Notes: a model not told the origin generated them from the letters alone. A stretch of 64,000 nucleotides of DNA from Pseudomonas azotoformans (GCF_001579805.1 NZ_CP014546.1:6014001-6078000); one strand, 5' to 3'; shown: positions 27,183 through 35,568, numbered from the stretch's first letter. Translations and numbers: made by a program.

Positions 27183-27716
27183 TCAGTTGTAAGCCACGGT
27201 GAAGTTGGCAACGCTGTCCGCTTCACCGGTGGTCACGGTGGCGGCGGTGGCTTCGTACATGGCGGCGAAGGTCACGGTGTTGTTGCCGTTCTGCAATACC
27301 ACCGGTGCAACTTGTTCCTTACCGTTGTCGAGCATCTCGCCGGCGCTGGCCTGCAGGCGGATACCGACGTTCTGGGCCAGGCCAGTGGTGGCGAACAGGC
27401 CCGGTACCGCCGGGTCTTGCACGCCGCTGAAGGTGAAGCGCGCGTTCTGCTGGGTGGAGGTATCGCACTCGGTCAGGATGATGTCGAACTTGGTCGGCGT
27501 GGAGCGATCACCGACGGCGCGGAACTGGTTCGACGGCACCTGGCCCAGGGACACGGTCTGGTCCAGGGAATTGGCGTCGATGCCGCAGGCGCCCGAAACG
27601 ATCTCACCGATGAAACGCACGGTGCCTGGGTTACCGCTCGCCGGCGTGGCCGCGTTGGCGAAGGAAGCAAGGCCCATGGCAACAGCAGCGGCAGTAACAG
27701 CGACAATCTTTTTCAT
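27183..27716 (-). CDS. Major fimbrial subunit, pilus B
   Basis: A 177-residue type 1-like pilin. The ATG at 27716 gives a proper signal peptide (MKKIVAVTAAAVAMGLASFA, cleavage near ANA); the longer frame is upstream leader. The mature protein begins ATPASGNPGTVRFIGEIVSG and has the paired cysteines ACGIDANS and TECDTSTQ that close the pilin loop. The C-terminal donor-strand motif ends NFTVAYN. First gene of the pilus B operon, with its own operator-promoter 200 bp upstream. Confidence 0.9.
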   Translation of the reverse strand: MKKIVAVTAAAVAMGLASFANAATPASGNPGTVRFIGEIVSGACGIDANSLDQTVSLGQVPSNQFRAVGDRSTPTKFDIILTECDTSTQQNARFTFSGVQDPAVPGLFATTGLAQNVGIRLQASAGEMLDNGKEQVAPVVLQNGNNTVTFAAMYEATAATVTTGEADSVANFTVAYN

Positions 27717-27918
27717 GAGTTCAACTCTAGGGTTAATTATGGTTAGGCCCAGAAACCCGACTTCCCAAACAGACACTACCGACACTTATCTAAATCCCCA
27801 TCCCGAAGAACAGCGCGCATCCGTTAAAACACGTTAAGTGTTTTGGCTGTTCGCTCAGTTAAAGCGTCGCTAACAACCTGGCTATTGAAGAAGTTCAAAC
27901 ATCTCTATGGCGGGAGGA

Positions 27919-27982
27919 ATCATGAGCGTCGGCCTTAGTTGGAAATGTAAGTTCCTTCTCCGCAAACTGTAGGAATTTTCCC
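27919..27982 (-). promoter_or_regulatory. Tandem BvgA-like operator and promoter, pilin B
   Basis: Primary TAGGAATTTTCCC at 27970-27982, second copy TAAGTTCCTTCTC at 27948-27960 (22 bp apart). The -10-like CATGAT on the coding strand is at 27919-27924, 23 bp beyond. This implies an unusually long leader of about 195 bases before the pilin start. Confidence 0.65.
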
Positions 27983-28016
27983 GGCGAATATTCCTTCAGA
28001 TAAAGCCTCTTCCACT

Positions 28017-30518
28017 TCAAGGTGCCTTGCAGATCGCCTCCATCACCCGATAGCCATCCACTGGTGCGGTCTGGCTGATATCCAGCTCGACCGTGCAACG
28101 CTGCGCAGCTTTCTCGCCCCACTTCATGCTGTAGACCTTGCCCTCGTCGACGGCGATCAGCACCTGCCCGGCCTGCCCGACCACGCCTGCGCTCACGCCC
28201 TTGTCGTCGAGCACCGTGGTGCCGAACGGCGGCAGCGAACCGTCCTGCAAGCGCACACTGAGCACGACTTTTTCCGAGCGGCGCGCGGCGAACGCCGCCT
28301 TGACCACTGCGCCACGGCGCGGCACCACGTTGGTCACGCCGTCGTCGATGTCGACGCTGGTGTCCAGCTCGCCCGTGTCCAGGGCCACGCGGTTCTTGCG
28401 ATACGGCGTCACGTAGGGCACCAGCGCATAGCCCTTCTGGTTGGTGAGGGTGCCGGGAGCATTGAGCACGCCGACATTGGGCGTGTCCTTGATTTCCACC
28501 AGGGCCACGGTTTCGCTGAGCGCCTGACCAAACTCCACGCCATCGCCATGGGCCAGCACCGAACCCGATGCACTCACCGAGGCCTGCCGGTAGCCATTGC
28601 CCACGCTCACACCTGCGCCCAACTGGGCATACGGCGCACGGTAACCGACCAGTGCCGAGCCATTGTTGCCGGCCAGGTCCGAACGGTTGGCATTGACGTT
28701 GTACGTCAGGTTGCCGTCGTTGCCGCTGAGGCCGGCACGCTGGTCCAGGCTGCCGTCATTGTTGCGGGTGACCGAGTAGGTGGCGGTGCTGCGGGTCTGG
28801 CCGATGGGCATCGACACGGTGAACACCACCTGGTTGTTCTCGCCGTAGTTGTCGGTGAGGGTCTTGCTGGCATACACGCCGTAGGTCACGCCTTTGTGTT
28901 GGGTGTTGAAGCCCAGTTGCATCTGTTTGTCCTGGCGCGAAGACCCCCAATAATGCTGCTGGCTCATGTTGAGGTAGAACGAGCCACGGCTGCCCAGGGC
29001 CTGATTGACACTGGCCTCGACCTTGCTGCGCTTGGACAGGCCGAAATAGTCGTTGGGGTCCTGCAGGCGCACGGCCTCCTCGAAGTCACGGTAGCCCTCG
29101 GTGGAATAGCGATACCCGGCAAAACGCACCGAAGTGCCCGTCTCGAAGGCCTTGCCATAACGCACGCTCACGCTCTGGCCTTTTTGCTGGCCGCCCTGCG
29201 CCTGGGGCACATCCGCCTGGGCCTGGGTGACATCCACCGACACCGCCCCCAGGCTGCCCAGGCTCTTGCCGACGCCCACCACCCCGGCGCGGTAGAAATC
29301 CGCGCCCAGCAGGCCGCCATACAGCGTCAGGTCAAAAGGCAGGCCGTAGGCCAACGATGCCTGGGCAAATGCGGGGCGCTGGCCACCGTCCACAGCGTTG
29401 TATTCACCCAGGGTCATGCTGTAGCGCCAGGTTTTTTCCCGCAGCATATTGCCCAAGGTGGCGTAAGGCTGGGTGAAGCGGCGCTCGCGGCCGTCGGCCT
29501 CGGTGATGATGATTTCCAGGTCGCCGCTGCCCGAGGCGGCGTTGAGGTCATCGATCTCGAACGCGCCGGGGGCCACGTAGGTGGTATAGAGGGAAAAGCC
29601 GTTCTGGCGCACTTCAACCTTGGCCTGGCTTTCGGCAATGCCACGGATGATCGGCGCGTAACCCTGCATCGAGTCCGGCAACATGCCCATGTCCGACGCC
29701 ACCTGCACGCCACGGAACGGGATGCTGTCGAACACATCCCCCGGCGTGAAACTCTCGCCCAGGGTCAGGGTGCCCTTGAGTGCGGTGAGGTCCCGTTGCG
29801 CGTAGGTGTTGCTGCGCTGCCAATCCTGCTGGCCCTCCTCATCCTGGCGGAATGAAGAGCTGCTGCGAAAACGCCAGTCGCCCAGATTGAAACCGCCATT
29901 GGCATACAGGTTGTACTGGCTGCCGCTGCCGCGCCTGTCAGACTGGGTCTGCGCTGCGGAAAACTGATAGTTGAGCATCGCCGCGTTAATGCCACGGTCC
30001 CAGTCTTGAGGCGCGACATAACCGGCCGCATCTCGGCGCAGGGCGATCTGCGGCACGCTGATATCGAGGGCCAGGTGGTTGGCGTCGAAACTCACCGACG
30101 CGCCCTCGACCATGGCCGCCAGGTCAATGCATGCCGGCAACGCGTCACCCGGCACCTGGAACGCCTCCAGCTTTACACCCAGTTCCTTGAGAAACGCCTC
30201 GGACAGACAAACCCGTACTTCACCGCTGGCTTCATCCTTGGCGAAGGTCATGTCGCGGCGGTCGAAAAAACTCTGGTTCAGGCGAATCACCACCGGGTAG
30301 GTGCCAGGACCAATGCTGCCGCTGTTGGCGATGGCGTCCAGGTCCAGGTTCGGCCCGGCGCTGGTGCCGCCAAAGGACTGCATGAAACTGGCATCAAACT
30401 TCGCCGGCTCTTCGGCAAACGCCACGCCGCCCATCAACGCGGCCAGCACGGCGGCGGACAAGCGCAAAGGCGTGAAGGGCACGGTCAGGCAGTCAAGGTT
30501 CAAGGCATAGGTTCGCAT
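28017..30518 (-). CDS. Outer-membrane fimbrial usher, pilus A
   Basis: Intact usher of 833 residues. The ATG at 30518 gives MRTYALNLDCLTVPF and a signal segment that ends near GGVAFA. The mature N-domain starts AEEPAKFDASFMQSFGG. The barrel contains the plug (GVQVASDMGMLPDSMQGYAPII), and the C-terminal domains include PFGTTVLDDKGVSAGVVGQAG. The chaperone-subunit complexes of pilus A pass through it. It is 75 bp after the chaperone gene. The gene ends 94 bp before the -10 of the pilus B promoter, so pilus A and B units lie head to tail. Confidence 0.95.
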   Translation of the reverse strand: MRTYALNLDCLTVPFTPLRLSAAVLAALMGGVAFAEEPAKFDASFMQSFGGTSAGPNLDLDAIANSGSIGPGTYPVVIRLNQSFFDRRDMTFAKDEASGEVRVCLSEAFLKELGVKLEAFQVPGDALPACIDLAAMVEGASVSFDANHLALDISVPQIALRRDAAGYVAPQDWDRGINAAMLNYQFSAAQTQSDRRGSGSQYNLYANGGFNLGDWRFRSSSSFRQDEEGQQDWQRSNTYAQRDLTALKGTLTLGESFTPGDVFDSIPFRGVQVASDMGMLPDSMQGYAPIIRGIAESQAKVEVRQNGFSLYTTYVAPGAFEIDDLNAASGSGDLEIIITEADGRERRFTQPYATLGNMLREKTWRYSMTLGEYNAVDGGQRPAFAQASLAYGLPFDLTLYGGLLGADFYRAGVVGVGKSLGSLGAVSVDVTQAQADVPQAQGGQQKGQSVSVRYGKAFETGTSVRFAGYRYSTEGYRDFEEAVRLQDPNDYFGLSKRSKVEASVNQALGSRGSFYLNMSQQHYWGSSRQDKQMQLGFNTQHKGVTYGVYASKTLTDNYGENNQVVFTVSMPIGQTRSTATYSVTRNNDGSLDQRAGLSGNDGNLTYNVNANRSDLAGNNGSALVGYRAPYAQLGAGVSVGNGYRQASVSASGSVLAHGDGVEFGQALSETVALVEIKDTPNVGVLNAPGTLTNQKGYALVPYVTPYRKNRVALDTGELDTSVDIDDGVTNVVPRRGAVVKAAFAARRSEKVVLSVRLQDGSLPPFGTTVLDDKGVSAGVVGQAGQVLIAVDEGKVYSMKWGEKAAQRCTVELDISQTAPVDGYRVMEAICKAP

Positions 30519-30593
30519 GGCAGCACTCAATACGAGGCCATCACGCTGCGGCGGCAACGTGTGGTCAGGTTCGCAAGGGAATGGACGACAGCG

Positions 30594-31337
30594 TCAGGGG
30601 GCGCTGGTGATGGCGACTTTGCTCGGCTCGCTGTAGCCGCCGAAATCATTGATGGCGGAGAACATCACCTCGCCGGTGCGGGCGGTGAACCCCGGCAGTG
30701 CGTAGCGCTGGCGGCTCATGGGGGCGACCATTTTCGGCTCGTCCACCTCGACGGTCTGCCCGCCGCCCATGGCCTTCACGCCAATAAACGACACGTGGAA
30801 GGCCGACGGGTTGTTCACCTCCAACAGGGTCTTGCCCTGTTCCTGCACCAGGCTCCAGCGCAGTTGCGGCAGTGCATCCAGCGTATTGCCCTGGAGGCCG
30901 GCGGGGCGGTAGAACAGTTTGATGCGGGTGCGCATGGCGATCTTCAGGGTGTTCTCGTCGGCCTTGGCGGCCACCGGAATTTCCTGGGCATTGAAATAGA
31001 ACACCGACTCCCGGTCCTCGGGCAGCGCGCCCGGCACTTTCTGGATGCGCACCATCTGCTCTTTGTGCGGGTCCAGGCGAAACAGCGGTGGCGTGGCCAC
31101 GAAGGGGGTCGGCGTGGTGTTGTCATCCGCCTCGGTGTTGACCCAGGTCTGCACTGCATAGGGCTGTGCGGTGGTGTTGCCAACGGTGATAGAGGCGTCG
31201 CGCTTGTTGCCGTCGAACACGATGCGCGTGCCGCCGAGCATCACACCGGCCTGGCTGATGCCGCTGAGCAGCATCAGGGCAAGTAGCGCCGTGCTTTTGA
31301 AAGGCGTGGTTTTGAAAGGGGTCACAAAACGTTTCAT
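30594..31337 (-). CDS. Periplasmic fimbrial chaperone, pilus A
   Basis: A 247-residue PapD-type chaperone. The ATG at 31337 follows a strong GAGGAGG and gives MKRFVTPFKTTPFKSTALLA, a signal peptide ending at SQA. The mature start GVMLGGTRIVFDGNKRDASI, the donor strand PLFRLDPHKEQMVRIQKV and the conserved EDRESVFYFNAQEIP are diagnostic. It serves the pilus A pilin and adhesin. It lies between pilin and usher in the usual order. Confidence 0.94.
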   Translation of the reverse strand: MKRFVTPFKTTPFKSTALLALMLLSGISQAGVMLGGTRIVFDGNKRDASITVGNTTAQPYAVQTWVNTEADDNTTPTPFVATPPLFRLDPHKEQMVRIQKVPGALPEDRESVFYFNAQEIPVAAKADENTLKIAMRTRIKLFYRPAGLQGNTLDALPQLRWSLVQEQGKTLLEVNNPSAFHVSFIGVKAMGGGQTVEVDEPKMVAPMSRQRYALPGFTARTGEVMFSAINDFGGYSEPSKVAITSAP

Positions 31338-31391
31338 CTCGATCCTCCTCTTGGCGCCCCAACCCAAATGGGCCGGGGCGTTGCACAGGGC

Positions 31392-31940
31392 TTACTGGTA
31401 GTCGACGGTGAACGCCGCCTTGGCATTGGCCGGGCCCGCCGTGGCCGCGCCGGTAGCGATGTAGTTGGCGGTGAAGCGCAGCGGCTGGGTGAGGTCCAGG
31501 TACGGCGAGGACTCCAGGCCCACTTGCACGTCCTTGCCGGTGGCATCCTTGATCTGCACGGCGACGTTGGTGGCCACGCCGGCTTCCGGCGACAGGCCGA
31601 TCCACTGGCCGCTGGCACCGGCGTTGCCGCTCAGGGACAGGAACTTCACCACGGCTTTCTTGCCGGTCACGCTGCAGCCTGGGGCGGTGGTGTCGATGGT
31701 CAGGGTGAACGCGCCACCGCCTGCCACTTGGCCGGCCGACGCCAGGGACGTCACGGGCACGCTGCCCAGGCCCACATCCCCGGCGCCGGCCGAACCGTTG
31801 AGGTCCTCGACTACCACCGGGCAGGTGTTGTCGGTGACGCTGCCGATGAAGTTGATTTCGCCGTCGGCCGCCAGTGCCGCCTGCGAAGTACCTGCCAGAA
31901 CCAGGGCGAGGGTCAAACCTTTGAGAGCAAACTTTTTCAT
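31392..31940 (-). CDS. Major fimbrial subunit, pilus A
   Basis: A 182-residue type 1-like pilin with signal peptide MKKFALKGLTLALVLAGTSQ, cleaved near ALA. The mature protein begins ADGEINFIGSVTDNTCPVVV; the pilin Cys pair is NTCPV and APGCSV. It ends FTVDYQ, the donor-strand tail. Highly expressed pilins typically open the operon, as here. Its promoter carries two good copies of the regulatory element. A GC-rich hairpin (31352-31382) lies between it and the chaperone gene and may reduce read-through. Confidence 0.92.
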   Translation of the reverse strand: MKKFALKGLTLALVLAGTSQAALAADGEINFIGSVTDNTCPVVVEDLNGSAGAGDVGLGSVPVTSLASAGQVAGGGAFTLTIDTTAPGCSVTGKKAVVKFLSLSGNAGASGQWIGLSPEAGVATNVAVQIKDATGKDVQVGLESSPYLDLTQPLRFTANYIATGAATAGPANAKAAFTVDYQ

Positions 31941-32044
31941 GATCACATCCACAGTTATGAAGGAGTGTCTGGTGGCCGAATGAAGGCCTTCAGACTCGGC
32001 GACGTGGCGGCCCAGGTAAGGGCCAGCGCGTTTCGTCTGGGTTC

Positions 32045-32107
32045 ATTATCGAAAGATGGGCAGTACGGCTATGTAGGAAACGTCGCCTCACTTGTAGGAA
32101 AATTCCC
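32045..32107 (-). promoter_or_regulatory. Tandem BvgA-like operator and promoter, pilin A
   Basis: Primary TAGGAAAATTCCC at 32095-32107 and a strong second copy TAGGAAACGTC at 32074 (21 bp apart). The -10 GATAAT on the coding strand is at 32045-32050, 23 bp beyond the second copy and 104 bp before the start codon. This is the clearest example in the locus. Confidence 0.75.
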
Positions 32108-32132
32108 ACAAAAAAGTTCCGGATTTTCACCC

Positions 32133-32173
32133 AAAAAAAACCACGCCACAGGCTCGATGAACCGGTGGCGTGG
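32133..32173 (-). terminator. Terminator of the pilus A adhesin gene
   Basis: Read leftward, CCACGCCAC (32165-32173 strand complement) pairs with GTGGCGTGG (32141-32149 complement) and is followed by eight T (32133-32140). It lies 21 bp past the adhesin stop and before the pilin A promoter, so the adhesin gene is a separate transcription unit. Confidence 0.85.
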
Positions 32174-32194
32174 TGGGTATTGCGCTGGGAAAGC

Positions 32195-33259
32195 TCAGCG
32201 ATAGGTCACGGAAAAGCTCGCGTAGCCATTCGCTGAACCCGGCGTGGGCGTTGGCCCGTCGGCAGTCTGGATATACCGCGCCTTGAGCGGCACCGTGGTG
32301 GTGCCATTGACGATCTGCGTGAGCCGCACCGGCTGGCCCAGGTTCATCGGCGTGTTGTCGTTGCGCAGCACTTGGATGGCCACGCCTTGGGCCGTGGAAT
32401 CGCTCGACAAACTCAAGATGCCGTTGGCCGCGTCGAGGATGTTCGAGGTCTTGTTGCCATCGATCTGGATATTGGCGTAGTTGCCATTGAAATAGCCGTT
32501 GGCGTTGCTCGGATAGTTACTGCCGGCGATGCAGGAGTTGAGCGTGATCGCGAACGGCTGGGCCGGCGTGGTGGAGTTTTTACCGTTGAACACGCGTTTT
32601 TCCCAGGTGCCCATGGGCACCGTGATCTGGTCACCCGGCGCCGTCGGCATGGAGCAGCCGGCCACGGTCACGGTGGCGGTGAACGTCAGGTCGAAGATAT
32701 GACCACGGTCCGAATCGCCCTTGGCCACCAGTTGATTAATAGTGTGGGTGCCGGGGGCAATGTCGCCGGTCTTGATCAATGCATAGCGCATCAGCGCGCC
32801 GCTCATGCCGCTGAGGGCGTAGGAAATATTCAGGTTGAGCTCAAACGGGACAAACCGGCTCGGGTTGTCCGCCTGCCCCTGCCACGGGGTGGCAAAACCG
32901 GTCATGTAGATCGCCACGCCAATGCCGGGCACATTGGTCTGCAACAGCGAACTGGCTGGCACCCGCACCACATCCACCGGGATATTCGTGGCCACCGGGC
33001 CGATCAGCGTGGTGGCGTAACGCGCGACCAGGCCGCACACCAGGCGGTCATTGAACGGCACCGTGCGTATCGGCGCGTTGTTGTTGAGGGTGGTGCCGAT
33101 GGGCACGTCACGCGGTGCGAACACCGTACCGGCCGCCAGCGTAAGTTGCTTGGGGGTGCCGTTGCCAGAGTCCCAAGTACAGGCCGCCATGGCCGGCGAC
33201 GCCGCCAGCGCCAGGGCCGATACCGCGAAATACTGTGCGAGGGTTGACTTGATGTTCAT
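32195..33259 (-). CDS. Fimbrial tip/adhesin-like subunit, pilus A
   Basis: A 354-residue exported protein: signal peptide MNIKSTLAQYFAVSALALAA ending at AMA, an N-terminal domain that probably binds the receptor (Cys residues at ACTWDSG and RLVCGL), then a C-terminal pilin domain with VAGCSMPTAPGD, NSCIAGS and the donor strand ending ASFSVTYR. The two-domain layout and size fit a tip adhesin. Unusually it comes first in the locus with its own promoter and terminator, so its amount is set apart from pilin A. Confidence 0.82.
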   Translation of the reverse strand: MNIKSTLAQYFAVSALALAASPAMAACTWDSGNGTPKQLTLAAGTVFAPRDVPIGTTLNNNAPIRTVPFNDRLVCGLVARYATTLIGPVATNIPVDVVRVPASSLLQTNVPGIGVAIYMTGFATPWQGQADNPSRFVPFELNLNISYALSGMSGALMRYALIKTGDIAPGTHTINQLVAKGDSDRGHIFDLTFTATVTVAGCSMPTAPGDQITVPMGTWEKRVFNGKNSTTPAQPFAITLNSCIAGSNYPSNANGYFNGNYANIQIDGNKTSNILDAANGILSLSSDSTAQGVAIQVLRNDNTPMNLGQPVRLTQIVNGTTTVPLKARYIQTADGPTPTPGSANGYASFSVTYR

Positions 33260-33342
33260 GTGTGAAGCCCTGATGAAAGCGACTGCCTGCCAGGGGGGTC
33301 GCCTGTTGATCGAGGCCCGGCCCTCAAGCCGGATGAGCCACG

Positions 33343-33406
33343 ATTATCGGCACTGGACATCACCTAACCCGTAGCTTCCTTCCCACCAAGCTGTAGGAAA
33401 TTTCCC
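33343..33406 (-). promoter_or_regulatory. Tandem BvgA-like operator and promoter, adhesin A
   Basis: Primary TAGGAAATTTCCC at 33394-33406, second copy TAGCTTCCTTCCC at 33372 (22 bp apart). The -10 GATAAT on the coding strand is at 33343-33348, 23 bp beyond the second copy and 83 bp before the ATG. Confidence 0.75.
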
Positions 33407-33416
33407 GCGCACAACC

Positions 33417-34043
33417 TCACACCAAATCGTTACGCCGGGCGAATTCCGCCAGGTACACCACCGACTTGACGTTGAGTTTTTCGATCAGGCGGGTCTTGTA
33501 GGTGCTGACGGTCTTGTTGCTGATCCGCAGCGCTTCACCGATCTGCTTGTTGCTCAGACCCAGGGACAACTGCTGCAAGATGCTCAGCTCACGCTCGGAC
33601 AACCGCGCGATCAACTCGCCGTCCGTGCTTTGCACATCCACGCGCCGCACCGCGTGAGTGGCCAGGTCGGGGAAAAAGGTATAGCCGTCCATCAGCGTCT
33701 TCACGCCTTTGACCAGCTCATCCAACGCATCGCACTTGGACAAAAAGCCCGCCGCACCGGCCTTGCGGCAACGGGTGACGTAGCACTGCGCCGATTGCGC
33801 GGTCAGTACCAACACCTTGCACGGCGGAGCCAGGTGGGCCAGTTGGGCAATCACCTCCAGCCCATCCAGGTCGGGCAGCAGGATTTCCAGGATCACCAGG
33901 TCGGGCGCCCGCTCACTCGCCCATTGCAGCCCCTGTACACCGTTGCCGGCTTCCCACACGACGCCAAAGCCCAGTCCGGCCAGCAACGCTTTGACCGATG
34001 CCCGGATAAACGGGTGGTCATCCACCACTAACGCGCGATACAT
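33417..34043 (-). CDS. LuxR/NarL-type regulator RR2 with Glu at the phospho-Asp position
   Basis: A 208-residue paralogue of RR1 with the same layout and a near-identical DNA-binding end (GLSNKQIG, NKTVSTYKTRLIEKLNVKSVVYLAEFARRN). The ATG at 34043 follows AAAGGAGG; the 92 codons upstream in frame are promoter DNA. The strand that holds the phospho-Asp reads DLVILEILLPDLDG, so residue 53 is Glu where RR1 has Asp. Asp-to-Glu changes often mimic phosphorylation, so RR2 may be active without a kinase. It is transcribed from its own tandem-element promoter. Direct target overlap with RR1 is inferred from the shared recognition helix. Confidence 0.9.
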   Translation of the reverse strand: MYRALVVDDHPFIRASVKALLAGLGFGVVWEAGNGVQGLQWASERAPDLVILEILLPDLDGLEVIAQLAHLAPPCKVLVLTAQSAQCYVTRCRKAGAAGFLSKCDALDELVKGVKTLMDGYTFFPDLATHAVRRVDVQSTDGELIARLSERELSILQQLSLGLSNKQIGEALRISNKTVSTYKTRLIEKLNVKSVVYLAEFARRNDLV

Positions 34044-34103
34044 ACCGCCTCCTTTCCCCTGTGAGTGCCATCCGTTGCGGCTGAAGAACGCCGAAGGGCA
34101 TGG

Positions 34104-34167
34104 ATGATCAAGGGAAGGAACAACGGGATAGTTAGGTTTCATCCTTCTGATTCGTAGGATTTTTCCC
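34104..34167 (-). promoter_or_regulatory. Tandem BvgA-like operator and promoter, RR2 gene
   Basis: Primary TAGGATTTTTCCC at 34155-34167, second copy TAGGTTTCATCC at 34133 (22 bp apart). The -10-like GATCAT on the coding strand is at 34104-34109, 23 bp beyond and 60 bp before the start. It would place RR2 under autocontrol or RR1 control. Confidence 0.68.
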
Positions 34168-34176
34168 AGCAAACCC

Positions 34177-34686
34177 CTAAACCGTCGGCGCGAAGCGGTA
34201 TTCCATGTGGGTGGTCTGCCAGATAGGGTCGGCTTCGATGTCGATGACGCTGAAGCCTTGGCGCACCCAGAAATCGATGGCACCCGGCAGGAAGGGATGC
34301 GTGTGCAGGTAGAGCGCATCGACCCCGTTCTGTCTGGCCAAGGCCTTCAACGCTTGATACAGCTCACCGGCCAATCCGCCACGCCGAAACGCCGGAAGCA
34401 CGAACAGGCGTACCACCTCTACGGTTTTGGTCGCGTGATAATCCAACTGAGCAAATCGATGGTCGTAGGGCAGATAGCCGATAGCGGCCACGATTGCGCC
34501 CCCGTGGCGGGCGATCAGGAATTGGCCGTCGCCCTGCAGGTAGGTGGATTCAAAGTGCGCCAGGTCGGCAGGCGCGCCGGCTGCGCTGAGCTTGGGAAAC
34601 AGCGCGGCGCGTGCCTGTAGAGTGAAGGCCAGCACCTCGGGGATGTCGGTGAGGGTGGCCGCGCGAATGCTGGGTTTTAGCGTCAA
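34177..34686 (-). CDS. GNAT-family N-acetyltransferase
   Basis: Transfers an acetyl group from acetyl-CoA to an unknown amine. The fold is recognised by the acetyl-CoA loop region RLFVLPAFRRGGLAGELYQAL (motif R/Q-x-x-G-x-G/A) and the C-terminal GAIDFWVRQGFSVID. I take a TTG at 34686 because GGGAGGG stands just upstream and the product then starts MTLKPSIRAATLTDIPEV (169 residues). A GTG at 34722 in the same frame is possible. It lies just left of the RR2 promoter element and outside the fimbrial regulon. Confidence 0.82.
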   Translation of the reverse strand: MTLKPSIRAATLTDIPEVLAFTLQARAALFPKLSAAGAPADLAHFESTYLQGDGQFLIARHGGAIVAAIGYLPYDHRFAQLDYHATKTVEVVRLFVLPAFRRGGLAGELYQALKALARQNGVDALYLHTHPFLPGAIDFWVRQGFSVIDIEADPIWQTTHMEYRFAPTV

Positions 34687-34725
34687 ATCACCCTCCCACA
34701 GCGTGCCCGTTGGCGATTCCACCTG

Positions 34726-35466
34726 TCAGTCAGGCGCCAGGAATTCACGGAAGTCGCTCTCCAGCATCTGCGCTCTGTGGGTGTGCTTTTTGAGCGCTGC
34801 CTCGAAACCTGAAGAGGCCGCTGTTTCAAGGATGGCAATGGCCTTGGCGCGCTCGGCATCCCCCACGGCTGCCTGCAGGAAACCGTCGCTACCGGTCACC
34901 GCATGGTTCGGAAAAATATTCGGCTGCTCAGACACGGCAAAGATGAACAACGCGCCCCATGAGTCATAGAGTGCATCGAAGGGTGGCTTGCTGAAGTCCA
35001 AGTCCCGATGCTGGTTCATCAGGTAGAAACGCTCCCAGCCCGACTTGCCGCCGAACCGCCGGTAGTCCGTGTCCATGTGGCTGTTGCGGGCAATCAGTCC
35101 TTGGCCTGAAAGGGCGACGGCCATGCCTTCATAAAACCATTTCGGCAGATACTCGAAAGGTTCCCGACCACACAGATGTATTTGGAAGAAGTGCACCAGC
35201 TCATGGTGGATCAGTTGCTCCAGCGTAGAAGCGGCAGCTGTCAGATCGGACAGATGCTTCTCATCGGAAAAGGTGAGGTGAATGCCCGAGATATCCCCGG
35301 TGTTGCCCACGAAGCCGCCCAAATGAAACCGACAGTGTGGCTGGGCATGGTCATCACGACTGGAGAACTGCAATTTGCACGCGTCAAAAGCCTTGCTGGC
35401 CATGGCTCGCAAGCTATCTTGTACTGTCGGTGTAAATCCGTTCGGCGGGTCAAAAGTGCACTGCAT
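34726..35466 (-). CDS. Putative HEXXH metallopeptidase-like protein
   Basis: A 246-residue protein (ATG at 35466) with LIHHELVHFFQIH, an HEXXH zinc motif near residue 124, and YLPKWFYEGMAVALSG about 20 residues later, whose Glu fits the third ligand of gluzincins (peptidase MA-like layout). No signal peptide or membrane helix is visible. The rest of the protein has no recognised domain. It may be a real peptidase of unknown substrate or an inactive relative. Its stop is 39 bp before the GNAT start. Confidence 0.6.
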   Translation of the reverse strand: MQCTFDPPNGFTPTVQDSLRAMASKAFDACKLQFSSRDDHAQPHCRFHLGGFVGNTGDISGIHLTFSDEKHLSDLTAAASTLEQLIHHELVHFFQIHLCGREPFEYLPKWFYEGMAVALSGQGLIARNSHMDTDYRRFGGKSGWERFYLMNQHRDLDFSKPPFDALYDSWGALFIFAVSEQPNIFPNHAVTGSDGFLQAAVGDAERAKAIAILETAASSGFEAALKKHTHRAQMLESDFREFLAPD

Positions 35467-35568
35467 GAACTGTCCCAAATGGCAGGTTGGCGTACTGTCA
35501 ATTTGAGGGCAATTGTAAAAAAAACAAGCGCGCATTTCAGGCGGCGAATGCGCGAAGTCTCAACCCCT

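Noticed and set aside
34044..34319. 92-codon N-terminal extension of RR2
   Set aside because: It spans the tandem operator and -10 of the gene itself; the internal ATG has AAAGGAGG and aligns with RR1.
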